A stretch of DNA of 54,436 nt from assembly GCA_016288155.1 (NCBI GenBank), contig JAEEYP010000071.1, forward strand, positions 1 through 54,436, in the 5' to 3' direction. The number at the start of each line of letters is the position of its first letter. The first letter of the stretch is position 1. Made by a program: the position numbers and the translations under genes. Positions 34,148 to 42,516 of the stretch are shown here, piece by piece. This DNA is from Clostridiales bacterium. GTDB lineage: Bacteria > Bacillota > Clostridia > Oscillospirales > CAG-272. A model generated the notes under the pieces. It had not been told where the DNA came from and searched no databases. It was given only the letters and a program-made list of their open reading frames with translations.

Positions 34148-35629
34148 ATGACGTTCACGAATATCCCCGAAGTGCGTCCCGGCATCGTCGCCGTGTCCCG
34201 CGACTGCTTCCCGGTCACGCTTTCCGCCTCGCGCCGCGCCGCGATCGTCCGCGCGTACGGAGAAGGGCTCTACGAATGCCCGATCACGGTGGAGAAGGAA
34301 GAGGACGCCGTGCGCGCAGCGGCGGACGTGCGTGCCGCCGGATGCAATGCGCTCGTCGTCTATCTCGGCAATTTCGGGCCGGAGACGCCGGAGACGCTCC
34401 TCGTCCAGCGCTTCGGCGGACCGTGCATGATCCTCGCCGCCGCCGAGGGGGACGGCGATCTGATCGGCGGCCGCGGCGACGCCTACTGCGGCGTGCTCAA
34501 CTGCTCCTATAATCTCGGCATGCGCCGCCTGACGGCGTATATCCCGCCGTATCCGGTCGTGACGGCACGGGAAGCCGCCGGGGAGATCCGTGCCTTTTTG
34601 CCGGTCGCCCGCGCGCTGCTCGGCGTGCGCGGATTGAAGATTATCACCTTCGGACCGCGTCCGCAGGACTTTTTCGCCTGCAACGCGCCGATCCGCGGTC
34701 TGTACGAGCTCGGCGTCGAGATCGAGGAGAATTCCGAGCTCGATCTGCTCGTCTCTTATCGCGCGCACGCGGGCGACGCGCGGATCGGCGAGGTCTGCCG
34801 TGATATGGCGGCGGAGCTCGGCGAGAGCGGCGTCGGATATCCGGAGCTGCTCCCGCGCATGGCGCAGTTCGAGCTGACGCTGCTCGACTGGGCGGAGGAG
34901 CACCGCGGCGCGCGGGAGTACGTCGCCTTCGCCGACAAGTGCTGGCCGGCGTTCCCGAAGGAGTTCGGATTCGAGCCGTGCTACGTGAATTCCCGCCTCG
35001 CGTCCCGCGGCATCCCCGTCGCCTGCGAGGTCGATATCTACGGCGCGCTGTCCGAGTATATCGGCGCGTGCGTCACCGGCGACGCCGTCACGCTGCTCGA
35101 CATCAACAACTCCGTTCCCGCGGCGCTGTACGACGCGGAGATCCGCGGCAGGTATCCCTACGCGCTGCGCGATACGTTCATGGGTTTCCACTGCGGCAAC
35201 ACGCCGTCCTGCAAGATGTGCGCCGACCGCGCCGTCCGCTATCAGCTCATCCAGAACCGGCTCCTCGAGGACGGCGGTACGCCGGATTTTACGCGCGGGA
35301 CGCTCGAGGGCGACCTCGCGCCGTCGGAGATCACCTTCTTCCGCCTCCAGTGCGACAGCGAGGGCGTGCTCCGCTCCTATATCGCCGAGGGGGAGATCTT
35401 GCCCGTCCGCACGGGCAGTTTCGGCGGGATCGGCGTCTTCGCCGTCCCGGAGATGGCGCGCTTCTACCGCCACGTCCTCATCGAGAAACGGTATCCGCAT
35501 CACGGCGCCGTCGCGTTCTCGCACAGCGGACGTGCGCTGTACGACGTCTTTCGGTACCTGGGCATCGGCGATATCGCCTATAATCAGCCGAAGAGCCTGC
35601 CGTATCCGACCGAAAACCCCTTTTGCTGA
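34148..35629 (+). CDS. L-fucose/L-arabinose isomerase family protein
   Basis: 493 residues. It follows the fucose-isomerase-like fold: an N-terminal Rossmann-like half (NALVVYLGNFGPETPETLLVQRFGGPC, LKIITFGPRPQDF), then FADKCWPAFPKEFGFEPCYVNSRL and ACEVDIYGALSEYIG, which carry the metal-binding Glu and Asp. The C terminus with HHGAVAFSHSGRALYDVFRYLG supplies a further His. It would interconvert an aldose and a ketose for the kinase encoded upstream. Substrate cannot be read from sequence. AAAGGAG precedes the ATG by 8 bases. The next gene follows after 24 bases, so a shared transcript is likely. Confidence 0.82.
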   Translation: MTFTNIPEVRPGIVAVSRDCFPVTLSASRRAAIVRAYGEGLYECPITVEKEEDAVRAAADVRAAGCNALVVYLGNFGPETPETLLVQRFGGPCMILAAAEGDGDLIGGRGDAYCGVLNCSYNLGMRRLTAYIPPYPVVTAREAAGEIRAFLPVARALLGVRGLKIITFGPRPQDFFACNAPIRGLYELGVEIEENSELDLLVSYRAHAGDARIGEVCRDMAAELGESGVGYPELLPRMAQFELTLLDWAEEHRGAREYVAFADKCWPAFPKEFGFEPCYVNSRLASRGIPVACEVDIYGALSEYIGACVTGDAVTLLDINNSVPAALYDAEIRGRYPYALRDTFMGFHCGNTPSCKMCADRAVRYQLIQNRLLEDGGTPDFTRGTLEGDLAPSEITFFRLQCDSEGVLRSYIAEGEILPVRTGSFGGIGVFAVPEMARFYRHVLIEKRYPHHGAVAFSHSGRALYDVFRYLGIGDIAYNQPKSLPYPTENPFC

Positions 35630-35653
35630 AGGGAAAAAGATAAGGAGTTTACC

Positions 35654-37792
35654 ATGAAAATCAGATCCGTCTTCCTCATGTTCGTTTTGTGCGCGGTCGT
35701 TCTCTGCGCCGTGTCCTGCGCCGGGACGCCTCCCGCCGGGGACGGCGGGAGCGCGGCCGGAAGCGAAAGCGCGGATACATCCCTGCAGCCCGATCCCGTC
35801 GACGAGACCGCCCCGCTCGACATTGTCGTCGACGGCGCGTCAGAGTACGTGATCGTCCGAGGGGAGAAGGCGAGCCCGTCCGAGATCACGGCGGCGTCCG
35901 AGCTGCAGAGCTACCTGAAACGGATCAGCGGCGCCGATGTGCCGGTCGTGACGGACGAAGCGGCGCCTGCGGCCCGAGAGATCGTCGTCGGCAAAACGAA
36001 CCGCGAGGCGGCGGGCGAGTTTGACCGCGCGGAGCTGGGCGACGACGGCTTCGTCATCAAAACCGCCGGGGGAAAACTGTGGCTCGTCGGCGGCGAGAAC
36101 CGCGGGACGCTGTACTCCGTCTATACGTTCCTTGAAGAGTATCTCGGCTGCCGGTTCTATACGGCGCAGATCGAGAAGGTTCCCGAAATGCAGACCGTAT
36201 CCGTCGCGCCGATCGCGGAGGACAAGCAGATCCCCGTTTTCAGATTCCGGGATATCGACTGGGTTTCCACCAGGGTCGGGCCGTTTCAGGCAAAGCTGAA
36301 GACCAACGGCAGCTACTTTGTCGGGGGCGAGGAATACGGTACGCACTATTCCTTTGCGCCCGGTATGTGCCATACGCTTGCTTCGCTGACCGGCACCTCT
36401 CCGGGCGAGCAGCCGTGCCTGACCGATCCCGAGGTGCTGGCGGCCGTGATCGCGCAGGTCCGGCAGCTCCTGGAATCGAGACCGGACGTGAATATTATCG
36501 AGATTTCGCAGAACGACAACCAGAATTACTGCACCTGCGACCGGTGCAATCAGGTCTTTGAAGAAGAGGGCGCGCAGTCCGGCGTGATGCTCCGGTTCGT
36601 CAACGCGGTGGCGAACGAATTCGCTGAGGAATACCCGAACGTGATCTTCCAGACGTTTGCCTATCAGTATACGCGGACGCCTCCGAAAATCACGAAGCCC
36701 GCGCCCAACGTCGCCGTTCGCCTCTGCTCCATCGAGTGCTGCTTTTCCCATCCGCTCGACGAATGCGTCTATAATTTCAGCGACGCGGTCCCGGTGGGCG
36801 GCCCGCCGGACGGGGAAAGAGTCTGCCGGTTTGTCGAAGATCTGAAGGCGTGGTCGGAGATCTGCGATCACCTGGTCATCTGGAACTATTCCGCAAATTT
36901 CCGGTATTCGATGCTGTTCTATCCCAATTTTCAGGCAATGCTGGCCAATGCCAGACTGTTTGCGGACAATCACGTCGTCGGCGTGTACGAGGAGGGGACC
37001 TACTATTCCGACACGGGGGACTTCCCGGAGCTCCGCGCGTATATCATGGCGAAATACCTGTGGGACCCGTATATGAGCGAGGAGGAGTACTGGGGACACA
37101 TCGACGACTTTCTCGAAGGCGTGTACGGCCCCGGCTGGGAGTATATCCGGAGCTACATCGATTACACGCAAGAGATCACGCGGGACAAATGCTGCAATAT
37201 CGGCGCGAAATATGCGGAGCTGTATCCTCTGCCTGAGGCGGAGCTGATCCATCCGCTCGATACGTATCCGGCACAGCTGACGGCGGAGATGATCCGCAAT
37301 TACGAGGCGGAGGACTGGACGGCGTACTGGCATTGGTACGGAACGATCCCCGAGAAAAATCCGTATCTGGCGCACGCCGACGAATGTTTCGCCGAGGCGC
37401 TGGCGCTGGCGGAAACGGACGAGCAGCGGGCGATCATCGAAAAGACCTTCCTTCACGTGGATTTCTACCGGTCGTGGTACATGCTGCAGCGCATCAATAC
37501 CGGCGCCGGGGGGAAGCTTGCGTCGCAGAACGTCTCGGATATGATGAACGCGTATTTCAGGGATCATCCCGACGAATTCACCGCGGAGGAACAGGGGAAC
37601 TATCGCTTCAAGATTAACATACTCGCCCGCAATCAGGTCCTGTCCGAGCTTGCGGAATTCAATAAGGGACTGTACGAGCGGTTCAAGCAATTCGGTATCA
37701 TAAGGATCTGCGAATCGAGGGGGAATTTCAACTTCAGCGCGGATCCGGAAACGTATCTCGACTTCACGAAATCCGCGGACGCATGGTGGTGA
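35654..37792 (+). CDS. DUF4838 lipoprotein (extracellular form)
   Basis: 712 residues. Lipobox AVSC gives Cys22, then a Gly/Ser linker, then a GH20-like small domain (SELQSYLKRISGADVPVV, LYSVYTFLEEYLGCRFY). The DUF4838 core follows: ISQNDNQNYCTCDRC, VNAVANEFAEEYPNV and RLCSIECCFSHPL closely match the cytoplasmic paralogue at 25402. It adds about 130 residues, including an extra C-terminal helical part. It is displayed outside the cell and encoded with a sugar isomerase and kinase, which suggests it binds or cleaves a glycan feeding that pathway. Activity is unproven. Its codon use is slightly less GC-rich than its operon partners. AAGGAG precedes the ATG. Confidence 0.87.
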   Translation: MKIRSVFLMFVLCAVVLCAVSCAGTPPAGDGGSAAGSESADTSLQPDPVDETAPLDIVVDGASEYVIVRGEKASPSEITAASELQSYLKRISGADVPVVTDEAAPAAREIVVGKTNREAAGEFDRAELGDDGFVIKTAGGKLWLVGGENRGTLYSVYTFLEEYLGCRFYTAQIEKVPEMQTVSVAPIAEDKQIPVFRFRDIDWVSTRVGPFQAKLKTNGSYFVGGEEYGTHYSFAPGMCHTLASLTGTSPGEQPCLTDPEVLAAVIAQVRQLLESRPDVNIIEISQNDNQNYCTCDRCNQVFEEEGAQSGVMLRFVNAVANEFAEEYPNVIFQTFAYQYTRTPPKITKPAPNVAVRLCSIECCFSHPLDECVYNFSDAVPVGGPPDGERVCRFVEDLKAWSEICDHLVIWNYSANFRYSMLFYPNFQAMLANARLFADNHVVGVYEEGTYYSDTGDFPELRAYIMAKYLWDPYMSEEEYWGHIDDFLEGVYGPGWEYIRSYIDYTQEITRDKCCNIGAKYAELYPLPEAELIHPLDTYPAQLTAEMIRNYEAEDWTAYWHWYGTIPEKNPYLAHADECFAEALALAETDEQRAIIEKTFLHVDFYRSWYMLQRINTGAGGKLASQNVSDMMNAYFRDHPDEFTAEEQGNYRFKINILARNQVLSELAEFNKGLYERFKQFGIIRICESRGNFNFSADPETYLDFTKSADAWW

Positions 37793-37805
37793 CGCGGCGA
37801 ACGGA

Positions 37806-37829
37806 CGACGGCGGCGGAATTTCCGCCGT
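37806..37829 (+). terminator. possible hairpin after the DUF4838 lipoprotein gene
   Basis: GACGGCGG/CCGCCGTC stem with an 8-base loop soon after the stop, but no T run; a weak or Rho-assisted end at best. Confidence 0.4.
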
Positions 37830-37856
37830 CCGGGGCGGCGGAATTCGCCGAACCCC

Positions 37857-37885
37857 TTGACAAATCCCGCCTGCGGTATTATAAT
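37857..37885 (+). promoter_or_regulatory. consensus SigA promoter for T-box-valS
   Basis: TTGACA (37857-37862), 17 bp, TATAAT (37880-37885), both perfect. Confidence 0.92.
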
Positions 37886-37889
37886 GATT

Positions 37890-38153
37890 ACGTAAAAAGC
37901 TGGGAAGGGAAGGAGTACCGCTCGTGCGCGCCTCCAGAGAGCGGCGGATGCTGGGATCGCCGCGGCGCAAAGGACGGGAAGTCATCCCGGAGCCGCAGCC
38001 TGAGGGAGCGGGAACGCTCCGTAGGCGCTGACGTTTTCCCTCGTTACGGGTGAGCGGATATTCGGTCCGCGAAGTGCGTCCGGAAATCGGACGAAATCGG
38101 GTGGTACCGCGCGCAAGCGCCCTGATCCTGTCGGATCCGGGCGCTTTTCTTTA
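37890..38153 (+). promoter_or_regulatory. T-box riboswitch (Val specifier)
   Basis: The T-box core GGGTGGTACCGCG lies at 38099-38111. Its TGGT bulge pairs with the ACCA end of an uncharged tRNA with discriminator A, as tRNA-Val has. Stem I contains the AGAGAG motif near 37936 and a specifier loop GGGAAGTCATC whose triplet GTC (37981-37983) is a valine codon, matching the valS gene downstream. The competing terminator is at 38114-38153. Low charging of tRNA-Val would favour read-through into valS. Confidence 0.92.
38114..38153 (+). terminator. T-box-controlled terminator
   Basis: AGCGCCCTGATCC/GGATCCGGGCGCT stem (near-perfect) followed by TTTTCTTT, directly after the T-box core. Confidence 0.88.
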
Positions 38154-38193
38154 TTCGGGAGACAGATCGGAGAAAAGGAGACAGAAAACGGAA

Positions 38194-40827
38194 ATGAAAA
38201 AAGAACTGCCGAAGACCTACGACCCCGCTTCCTTTGAGGAGCGGATCTACGCGTCCTGGTGCGCCGACGGGCGCTTCACGCCGAAGCCGGCGGCGCCGGG
38301 CGCGCCGCATTATTCCATCGTCATGCCGCCGCCGAACATCACGGGGCAGCTGCACATGGGGCACGCGCTCGACAATACGCTCCAGGATATCCTCACGCGC
38401 TACAAGCGCATGAGCGGCTTCACCACGCTGTGGCTCCCCGGCACGGATCACGCTTCCATCGCCACGGAGGCGAAGATCGTGGAGGCGATGCGCCGCGAGG
38501 GGATCACGAAGGAGCAGCTCGGACGGGAGAAATTCCTCGAGCGCGCGTGGGCGTGGCGGGAGAAGTACGGCGGACGGATCATCGAGCAGCTGAAGAAGCT
38601 CGGTTCCTCCTGCGACTGGACGCGCGAGCGCTTCACGATGGACGAGGGCTGTTCCGAGGCCGTGCGCGAGGTGTTCGTGCGGCTGTACAAAAAAGGTCTG
38701 ATCTACCGCGGCGAGCGCATCATCAACTGGTGCCCGCACTGCAGGACGTCCATCTCCAACGCCGAGGTCTCCTATGAGGAGCAGGACGGTCACTTCTGGC
38801 ACATCCGCTACCCGTTCGTCGGAGGAGGCGGGTACGTGGAGGTCGCCACGACGCGGCCGGAGACGCTGCTCGGCGATACAGCCGTCGCCGTCAACCCGGC
38901 GGACGAGCGCTACCGCGACAAGATCGGTCAGTACGTCGTCCTCCCGCTCGTCGGCCGCCGCATCCCGATCGTCGCGGACGAGCACGCGCAGCTCGACAAG
39001 GGGACCGGCTGCGTGAAGATCACGCCGGCGCACGACCCGAACGACTTCGAGGTCGGCCGCCGCTGCCGCCTTCCGATGGAGATCGTTCTGACGCCGGAGG
39101 CGAAGATCACGGACAACTATCCGAAGTACGCCGGGATGGACCGCTACGAGGCGCGGCGCGCCATCGTCGCCGATCTGGAGGCGGGCGGTTATCTCGCGGG
39201 CGTGGAGGATCTGAAGCACGACGTCGGCGCCTGCTACCGCTGCGGGACGACGATCGAGCCGATGGTCAGCCTCCAGTGGTTCGTGAAGATGGAGCCGCTC
39301 GTGCGTCCCGCCATCGACGCCGTGCGCGACGGGCGCATCCGTTTCGTGCCGGAACGCTTCTCGAAAAACTACTTCCACTGGATGGAGAACACGCAGGACT
39401 GGTGCATCTCCCGCCAGCTCTGGTGGGGACACCGGATCCCGGCGTATTACTGTGACGCGTGCGGCGAGATGGTCGTCGCCGCCGAAGCGCCGGACAAATG
39501 CCCGAAGTGCGGCGGGACGATGACGCAGGATCCGGACACGCTCGACACGTGGTTCTCCTCCGCGCTGTGGCCGTTCTCCACGATGGGCTGGCCGAAGGAT
39601 ACGGAAGATCTGCGCACGTTCTTCCCGACGAACACGCTCGTCACCGGCTACGACATCATCACCTTCTGGGTCTCCCGCATGATCTTCTCCGCGCTCGAGT
39701 ATACGGGCGAGATCCCGTTCGATACCGTGCTCATCCACGGACTCGTCCGCGACGCGCAGGGACGGAAGATGTCGAAATCGCTCGGCAACGGCATCGACCC
39801 GCTCGAGATCATCGACAAATACGGCGCGGACGCGCTCCGCTTCGCTCTGGCGACGGGCAACAGCCCCGGCAACGACATGCGCTTCTCCGACGAGCGGATC
39901 GAGGCGGCGCGCAACTTTGCGAACAAGCTCTGGAACGCCGCGCGCTTCGTCATGATGAACCTGACGATCGAGTCCGTCGCGCTCCCGCCCGCAGAACGCC
40001 TCGCCGCCGAGGACAAGTGGATCCTCGCCCGGCTGAACGAAACGGTCGCCTCCGTGCGCGCGAATCTCGACAGCTACGAGATCGGCGTGGCGCTCGGCGC
40101 GCTGTACGATTTCGTCTGGGACGTGTACTGCGACTGGTACATCGAGCTCTCCAAGTCCTCCGTGGCGATGAAGGGTACCGAGCGTTCCGCCGACGCGCAG
40201 AACGTCCTCGCCTACGTCTTGACGAAGATCCTCGTTCTGCTCCACCCGTTCATGCCGTTCATCACCGAAGAGATCTACCTCAATCTCCCCGGCGCGTCCG
40301 AGAGCATCATGACGGAGGAGTATCCGACGGTGCGCGAGGATCTGAGCTTCCCGGAGGAGGAGAAGAAGATCGCCCGCGTCATCGACGCGGTGACGGCGAT
40401 CCGCGGCCGCCGTTCCGAGATGAACGTCCCGCCGTCGCGCCGCGCGAAGCTCTTTATCGTCACGAAGTATCCGGAGTCCTTCGACGCCTCGACGCATCCG
40501 TTCTTCGAGCGGCTGGCGTCCGCTTCCGCCGTGTCCGTCGTGGACGGTTACGCGGACGACGGCGCCGTGCGGATCGTCACCGACGCGGCGACGATGTATA
40601 TCCCGCTTGCCGATATCGTCGATTTCGACGCGGAGCGCAAGCGTCTTACCGCCGAGCTGACGGCGGCGGAGGGCGAGATCGCCCGCGCGGAATCGAAGCT
40701 GGCAAACGAGAATTTCGTCTCCCGCGCGCCGGCGAACGTGGTCGAGGCGGAGCGCACGAAGCTCGCCAAATACCGCGCGCAGCGCGAGGGGATCCTCGAG
40801 GCGCTCGCGGCGCTGGAAGGGAAATAA
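38194..40827 (+). CDS. valS: valyl-tRNA synthetase
   Basis: 877 residues, class I synthetase. The HIGH-type motif is PPNITGQLHMGHALDN near residue 45, the KMSKS loop is GRKMSKSLGNGIDP, and the editing (CP1) domain carries TTRPETLLGDTAV. Zinc-ribbon-like cysteine sets are visible (CPHC, and CDAC/CPKC near residue 425). The C terminus is a coiled coil (DAERKRLTAELTAAEGEIARAESKL) ending LEALAALEGK, typical of ValRS arms. It charges tRNA-Val and is regulated by the T-box leader upstream. The ATG at 38194 follows AAAAGGAG; an in-frame start inside the T-box is rejected. Confidence 0.97.
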   Translation: MKKELPKTYDPASFEERIYASWCADGRFTPKPAAPGAPHYSIVMPPPNITGQLHMGHALDNTLQDILTRYKRMSGFTTLWLPGTDHASIATEAKIVEAMRREGITKEQLGREKFLERAWAWREKYGGRIIEQLKKLGSSCDWTRERFTMDEGCSEAVREVFVRLYKKGLIYRGERIINWCPHCRTSISNAEVSYEEQDGHFWHIRYPFVGGGGYVEVATTRPETLLGDTAVAVNPADERYRDKIGQYVVLPLVGRRIPIVADEHAQLDKGTGCVKITPAHDPNDFEVGRRCRLPMEIVLTPEAKITDNYPKYAGMDRYEARRAIVADLEAGGYLAGVEDLKHDVGACYRCGTTIEPMVSLQWFVKMEPLVRPAIDAVRDGRIRFVPERFSKNYFHWMENTQDWCISRQLWWGHRIPAYYCDACGEMVVAAEAPDKCPKCGGTMTQDPDTLDTWFSSALWPFSTMGWPKDTEDLRTFFPTNTLVTGYDIITFWVSRMIFSALEYTGEIPFDTVLIHGLVRDAQGRKMSKSLGNGIDPLEIIDKYGADALRFALATGNSPGNDMRFSDERIEAARNFANKLWNAARFVMMNLTIESVALPPAERLAAEDKWILARLNETVASVRANLDSYEIGVALGALYDFVWDVYCDWYIELSKSSVAMKGTERSADAQNVLAYVLTKILVLLHPFMPFITEEIYLNLPGASESIMTEEYPTVREDLSFPEEEKKIARVIDAVTAIRGRRSEMNVPPSRRAKLFIVTKYPESFDASTHPFFERLASASAVSVVDGYADDGAVRIVTDAATMYIPLADIVDFDAERKRLTAELTAAEGEIARAESKLANENFVSRAPANVVEAERTKLAKYRAQREGILEALAALEGK

Positions 40828-40833
40828 ATACGG

Positions 40834-40870
40834 CGGCATCCGCGCCCTGCCGGGCGCGGATGCTCTTTTC
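40834..40870 (+). terminator. intrinsic terminator after valS
   Basis: GCATCCGCGCCC/GGGCGCGGATGC perfect stem, loop TGCC, then TCTTTTC. Confidence 0.9.
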
Positions 40871-40873
40871 CCC

Positions 40874-40902
40874 TTGACAAAATGCCCCGGTTACGCTATA
40901 AT
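40874..40902 (+). promoter_or_regulatory. consensus SigA promoter for the rubrerythrin gene
   Basis: TTGACA (40874-40879), 17 bp, TATAAT (40897-40902), both perfect. No PerR-box palindrome was recognised. Confidence 0.9.
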
Positions 40903-40983
40903 GTACACAGCGGAAAACAGTTCCCATTCGGTACGGCGTACACATTCCGTGTACAAAAATCATACATAACGGAGGAACAGATC

Positions 40984-41532
40984 ATGAAGAAATGGAAATG
41001 CACCGTGTGCGGTGAGATCGTCGAGTCCGACGTCCGTCCGGACAAGTGCCCGCTCTGCAAGGCGCCGGGCGAGAAGTTCGTCGAGGTGAAGGAAGAAGAG
41101 CGCGTCTGGGTGGCGGAGCACGTTGTCGGCGTCGGCAAGAAGGACGTCCCGGAGGACATCGTCGAGGGGCTGCGCTCCAACTTCACGGGCGAGTGCTCCG
41201 AGGTCGGCATGTATCTCGCGATGGCGAGAGTCGCCTACCGTGAGGGTTACTCGGAGATCGGCGCGTACTGGGAGAAGGCGGCGTACGAGGAAGCGGAGCA
41301 CGCGGCGAAGTTCGCGGAGCTTCTCGGCGAGGTCGTCACCGATTCCACGAAGAAGAATCTGGAGATGCGCGTGGAGGCCGAGTGCGGCGCGACCGCCGGC
41401 AAGTTCGAGCTGGCGAAGAAGGCGAAGGCGCTCAATCTCGACGCGATCCACGACACCGTCCATGAGATGGCGCGCGACGAGGCCCGCCACGGCAAGGCGT
41501 TCGAGGGGCTCTTGAAGAGATACTTCAAGTGA
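40984..41532 (+). CDS. reverse rubrerythrin
   Basis: 182 residues. A rubredoxin-like domain comes first, with Cys6, Cys9, Cys22 and Cys25 in CTVCG and CPLCKAP. The ferritin-like four-helix diiron domain follows, with ligands in [26 protein letters not shown] and DEARHGK. This order is the opposite of classical rubrerythrin and matches the 'reverse' form of clostridia, which reduces hydrogen peroxide and oxygen with electrons from NADH via a reductase and is strongly induced by air. The ATG at 40984 follows ACGGAGG. Its stop overlaps the start of a small membrane protein gene (GTGA). Confidence 0.95.
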   Translation: MKKWKCTVCGEIVESDVRPDKCPLCKAPGEKFVEVKEEERVWVAEHVVGVGKKDVPEDIVEGLRSNFTGECSEVGMYLAMARVAYREGYSEIGAYWEKAAYEEAEHAAKFAELLGEVVTDSTKKNLEMRVEAECGATAGKFELAKKAKALNLDAIHDTVHEMARDEARHGKAFEGLLKRYFK

Positions 41533-41735
41533 GCGTCCTTTTGATCATTCTGAGGATCCTGCTCATTCTCGTGGGGATCGTGTGTCTCTTGATCTGCGCT
41601 TTCCTCGGATATATCATGAATACGAGGCCCGAGGATCTCCCCGGTCGGCGCAGACTGCAGCTCGACAGTATCCGCTGGATCGTGTTCTTTTCTCTGCTCG
41701 CGGTCGGGTGCTTCGTCGGCGCGTATTTCCTGTGA
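41529..41735 (+). CDS. small two-helix membrane protein
   Basis: 68 residues from a GTG that overlaps the rubrerythrin stop by 4 bases. Two hydrophobic helices (about residues 2-30 and 48-68) flank a short polar loop with [10 protein letters not shown]. Not recognised as a named family. The overlap suggests translational coupling with the rubrerythrin gene, perhaps a membrane partner, but this rests only on position. It has no clear ribosome site of its own. A strong terminator follows 22 bases after the stop, which supports the gene being the end of the operon. Confidence 0.5.
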   Translation: MSVLLIILRILLILVGIVCLLICAFLGYIMNTRPEDLPGRRRLQLDSIRWIVFFSLLAVGCFVGAYFL

Positions 41736-41756
41736 GAGATCCCGGCAAAACGAAAG

Positions 41757-41788
41757 AGGGCGTTCCGCACTGTGCGGAACGCCTTTTC
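41757..41788. terminator. bidirectional intrinsic terminator
   Basis: GGCGTTCCGCAC/TGTGCGGAACGCC stem (near-perfect) with TTTT downstream and AAAG upstream; serves the small protein gene and the converging lipoprotein gene. Confidence 0.9.
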
Positions 41789-41790
41789 CG

Positions 41791-42312
41791 TTATTTGTAG
41801 AAGAATTCATACTCCGGCAGAGCCTTCCATTCCTCCGTCTCCATGAGAAGCTGACTGATCGTCCGGCAGGCGTCGAGGAACGCCCGCCCTTTTCCGTTGT
41901 CCGAGTGAAACGACAGGCTGATGTTCTCCGCCCGGATCGTTTTCTCGCCGCCGTCCGTGCGGACGGTCAGAATCAGCGTCATGGACGGTATGCTCGCCAG
42001 AAGCGAGCCCATCGGATTGTACTCGTCGGGGTAGGAATCCGCGTCGAGCGAGGCGAGCAGGGAGCGGATCTCCTCCATCGTCCGGGCGGGGAGCGTGCAG
42101 GTCGTGACGTAATCCTCCGGATGCGTCGCGTCCGTCGTCTTCACGAGGCGGCCCGTGGCGCTGTCGTAGGAGCTGATCCCGTTTACGTTCCACGTCAGCG
42201 CAAAGGACAGGATCTCATCCGGCGCGCTCCCGGCGCCGGATCCGGCGCCGCGGCATCCGGCGAGGGAGAGAATGACCGCAAGCGCCGATAAGAGTGCGAG
42301 TGCTCTTTTCAT
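41791..42312 (-). CDS. hypothetical lipoprotein
   Basis: 173 residues with a lipobox LAGC (Cys20). The mature part is mostly beta strands (LSFALTWNVNGISSYD, MTLILTVRTDGGEKTIRAENISLSF), with a helical end (AFLDACRTISQLLMETEEWK). Not recognised as a named family. The ATG at 42312 is chosen because AGGAGG lies 9 bases upstream; an alternative ATG three codons earlier abuts the ribosome site. It is monocistronic, divergent from the MATE gene and convergent with the rubrerythrin operon. Confidence 0.75.
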   Translation of the reverse strand: MKRALALLSALAVILSLAGCRGAGSGAGSAPDEILSFALTWNVNGISSYDSATGRLVKTTDATHPEDYVTTCTLPARTMEEIRSLLASLDADSYPDEYNPMGSLLASIPSMTLILTVRTDGGEKTIRAENISLSFHSDNGKGRAFLDACRTISQLLMETEEWKALPEYEFFYK

Positions 42313-42419
42313 GCCGTACATCCTCCTGTGCGTGTTCTTGTCCTATTGGACGGCGGCGGGCGCGGATTTGTTCCCGCTTTTTTTAATTTCTCGCTCCGCC
42401 GCGTCAGAGTGCCGCCCTC

Positions 42420-42448
42420 TTGACAAAGCCCACGAAAAAATGTATACT
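42420..42448 (+). promoter_or_regulatory. SigA promoter for the MATE gene
   Basis: TTGACA (42420-42425), 17 bp, TATACT (42443-42448). Confidence 0.85.
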
Positions 42449-42516
42449 TATACGGTGGAGAGCGGGCGCGTCCGCCCGCTTCCGTTTTTCGCTGATCTGC
42501 GGTCTCGGAGGATCCT

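Noticed and set aside
38044-40839. 931-codon open frame antisense to valS
   Set aside because: Same GC-bias artefact; valS has its T-box, ribosome site and all motifs.
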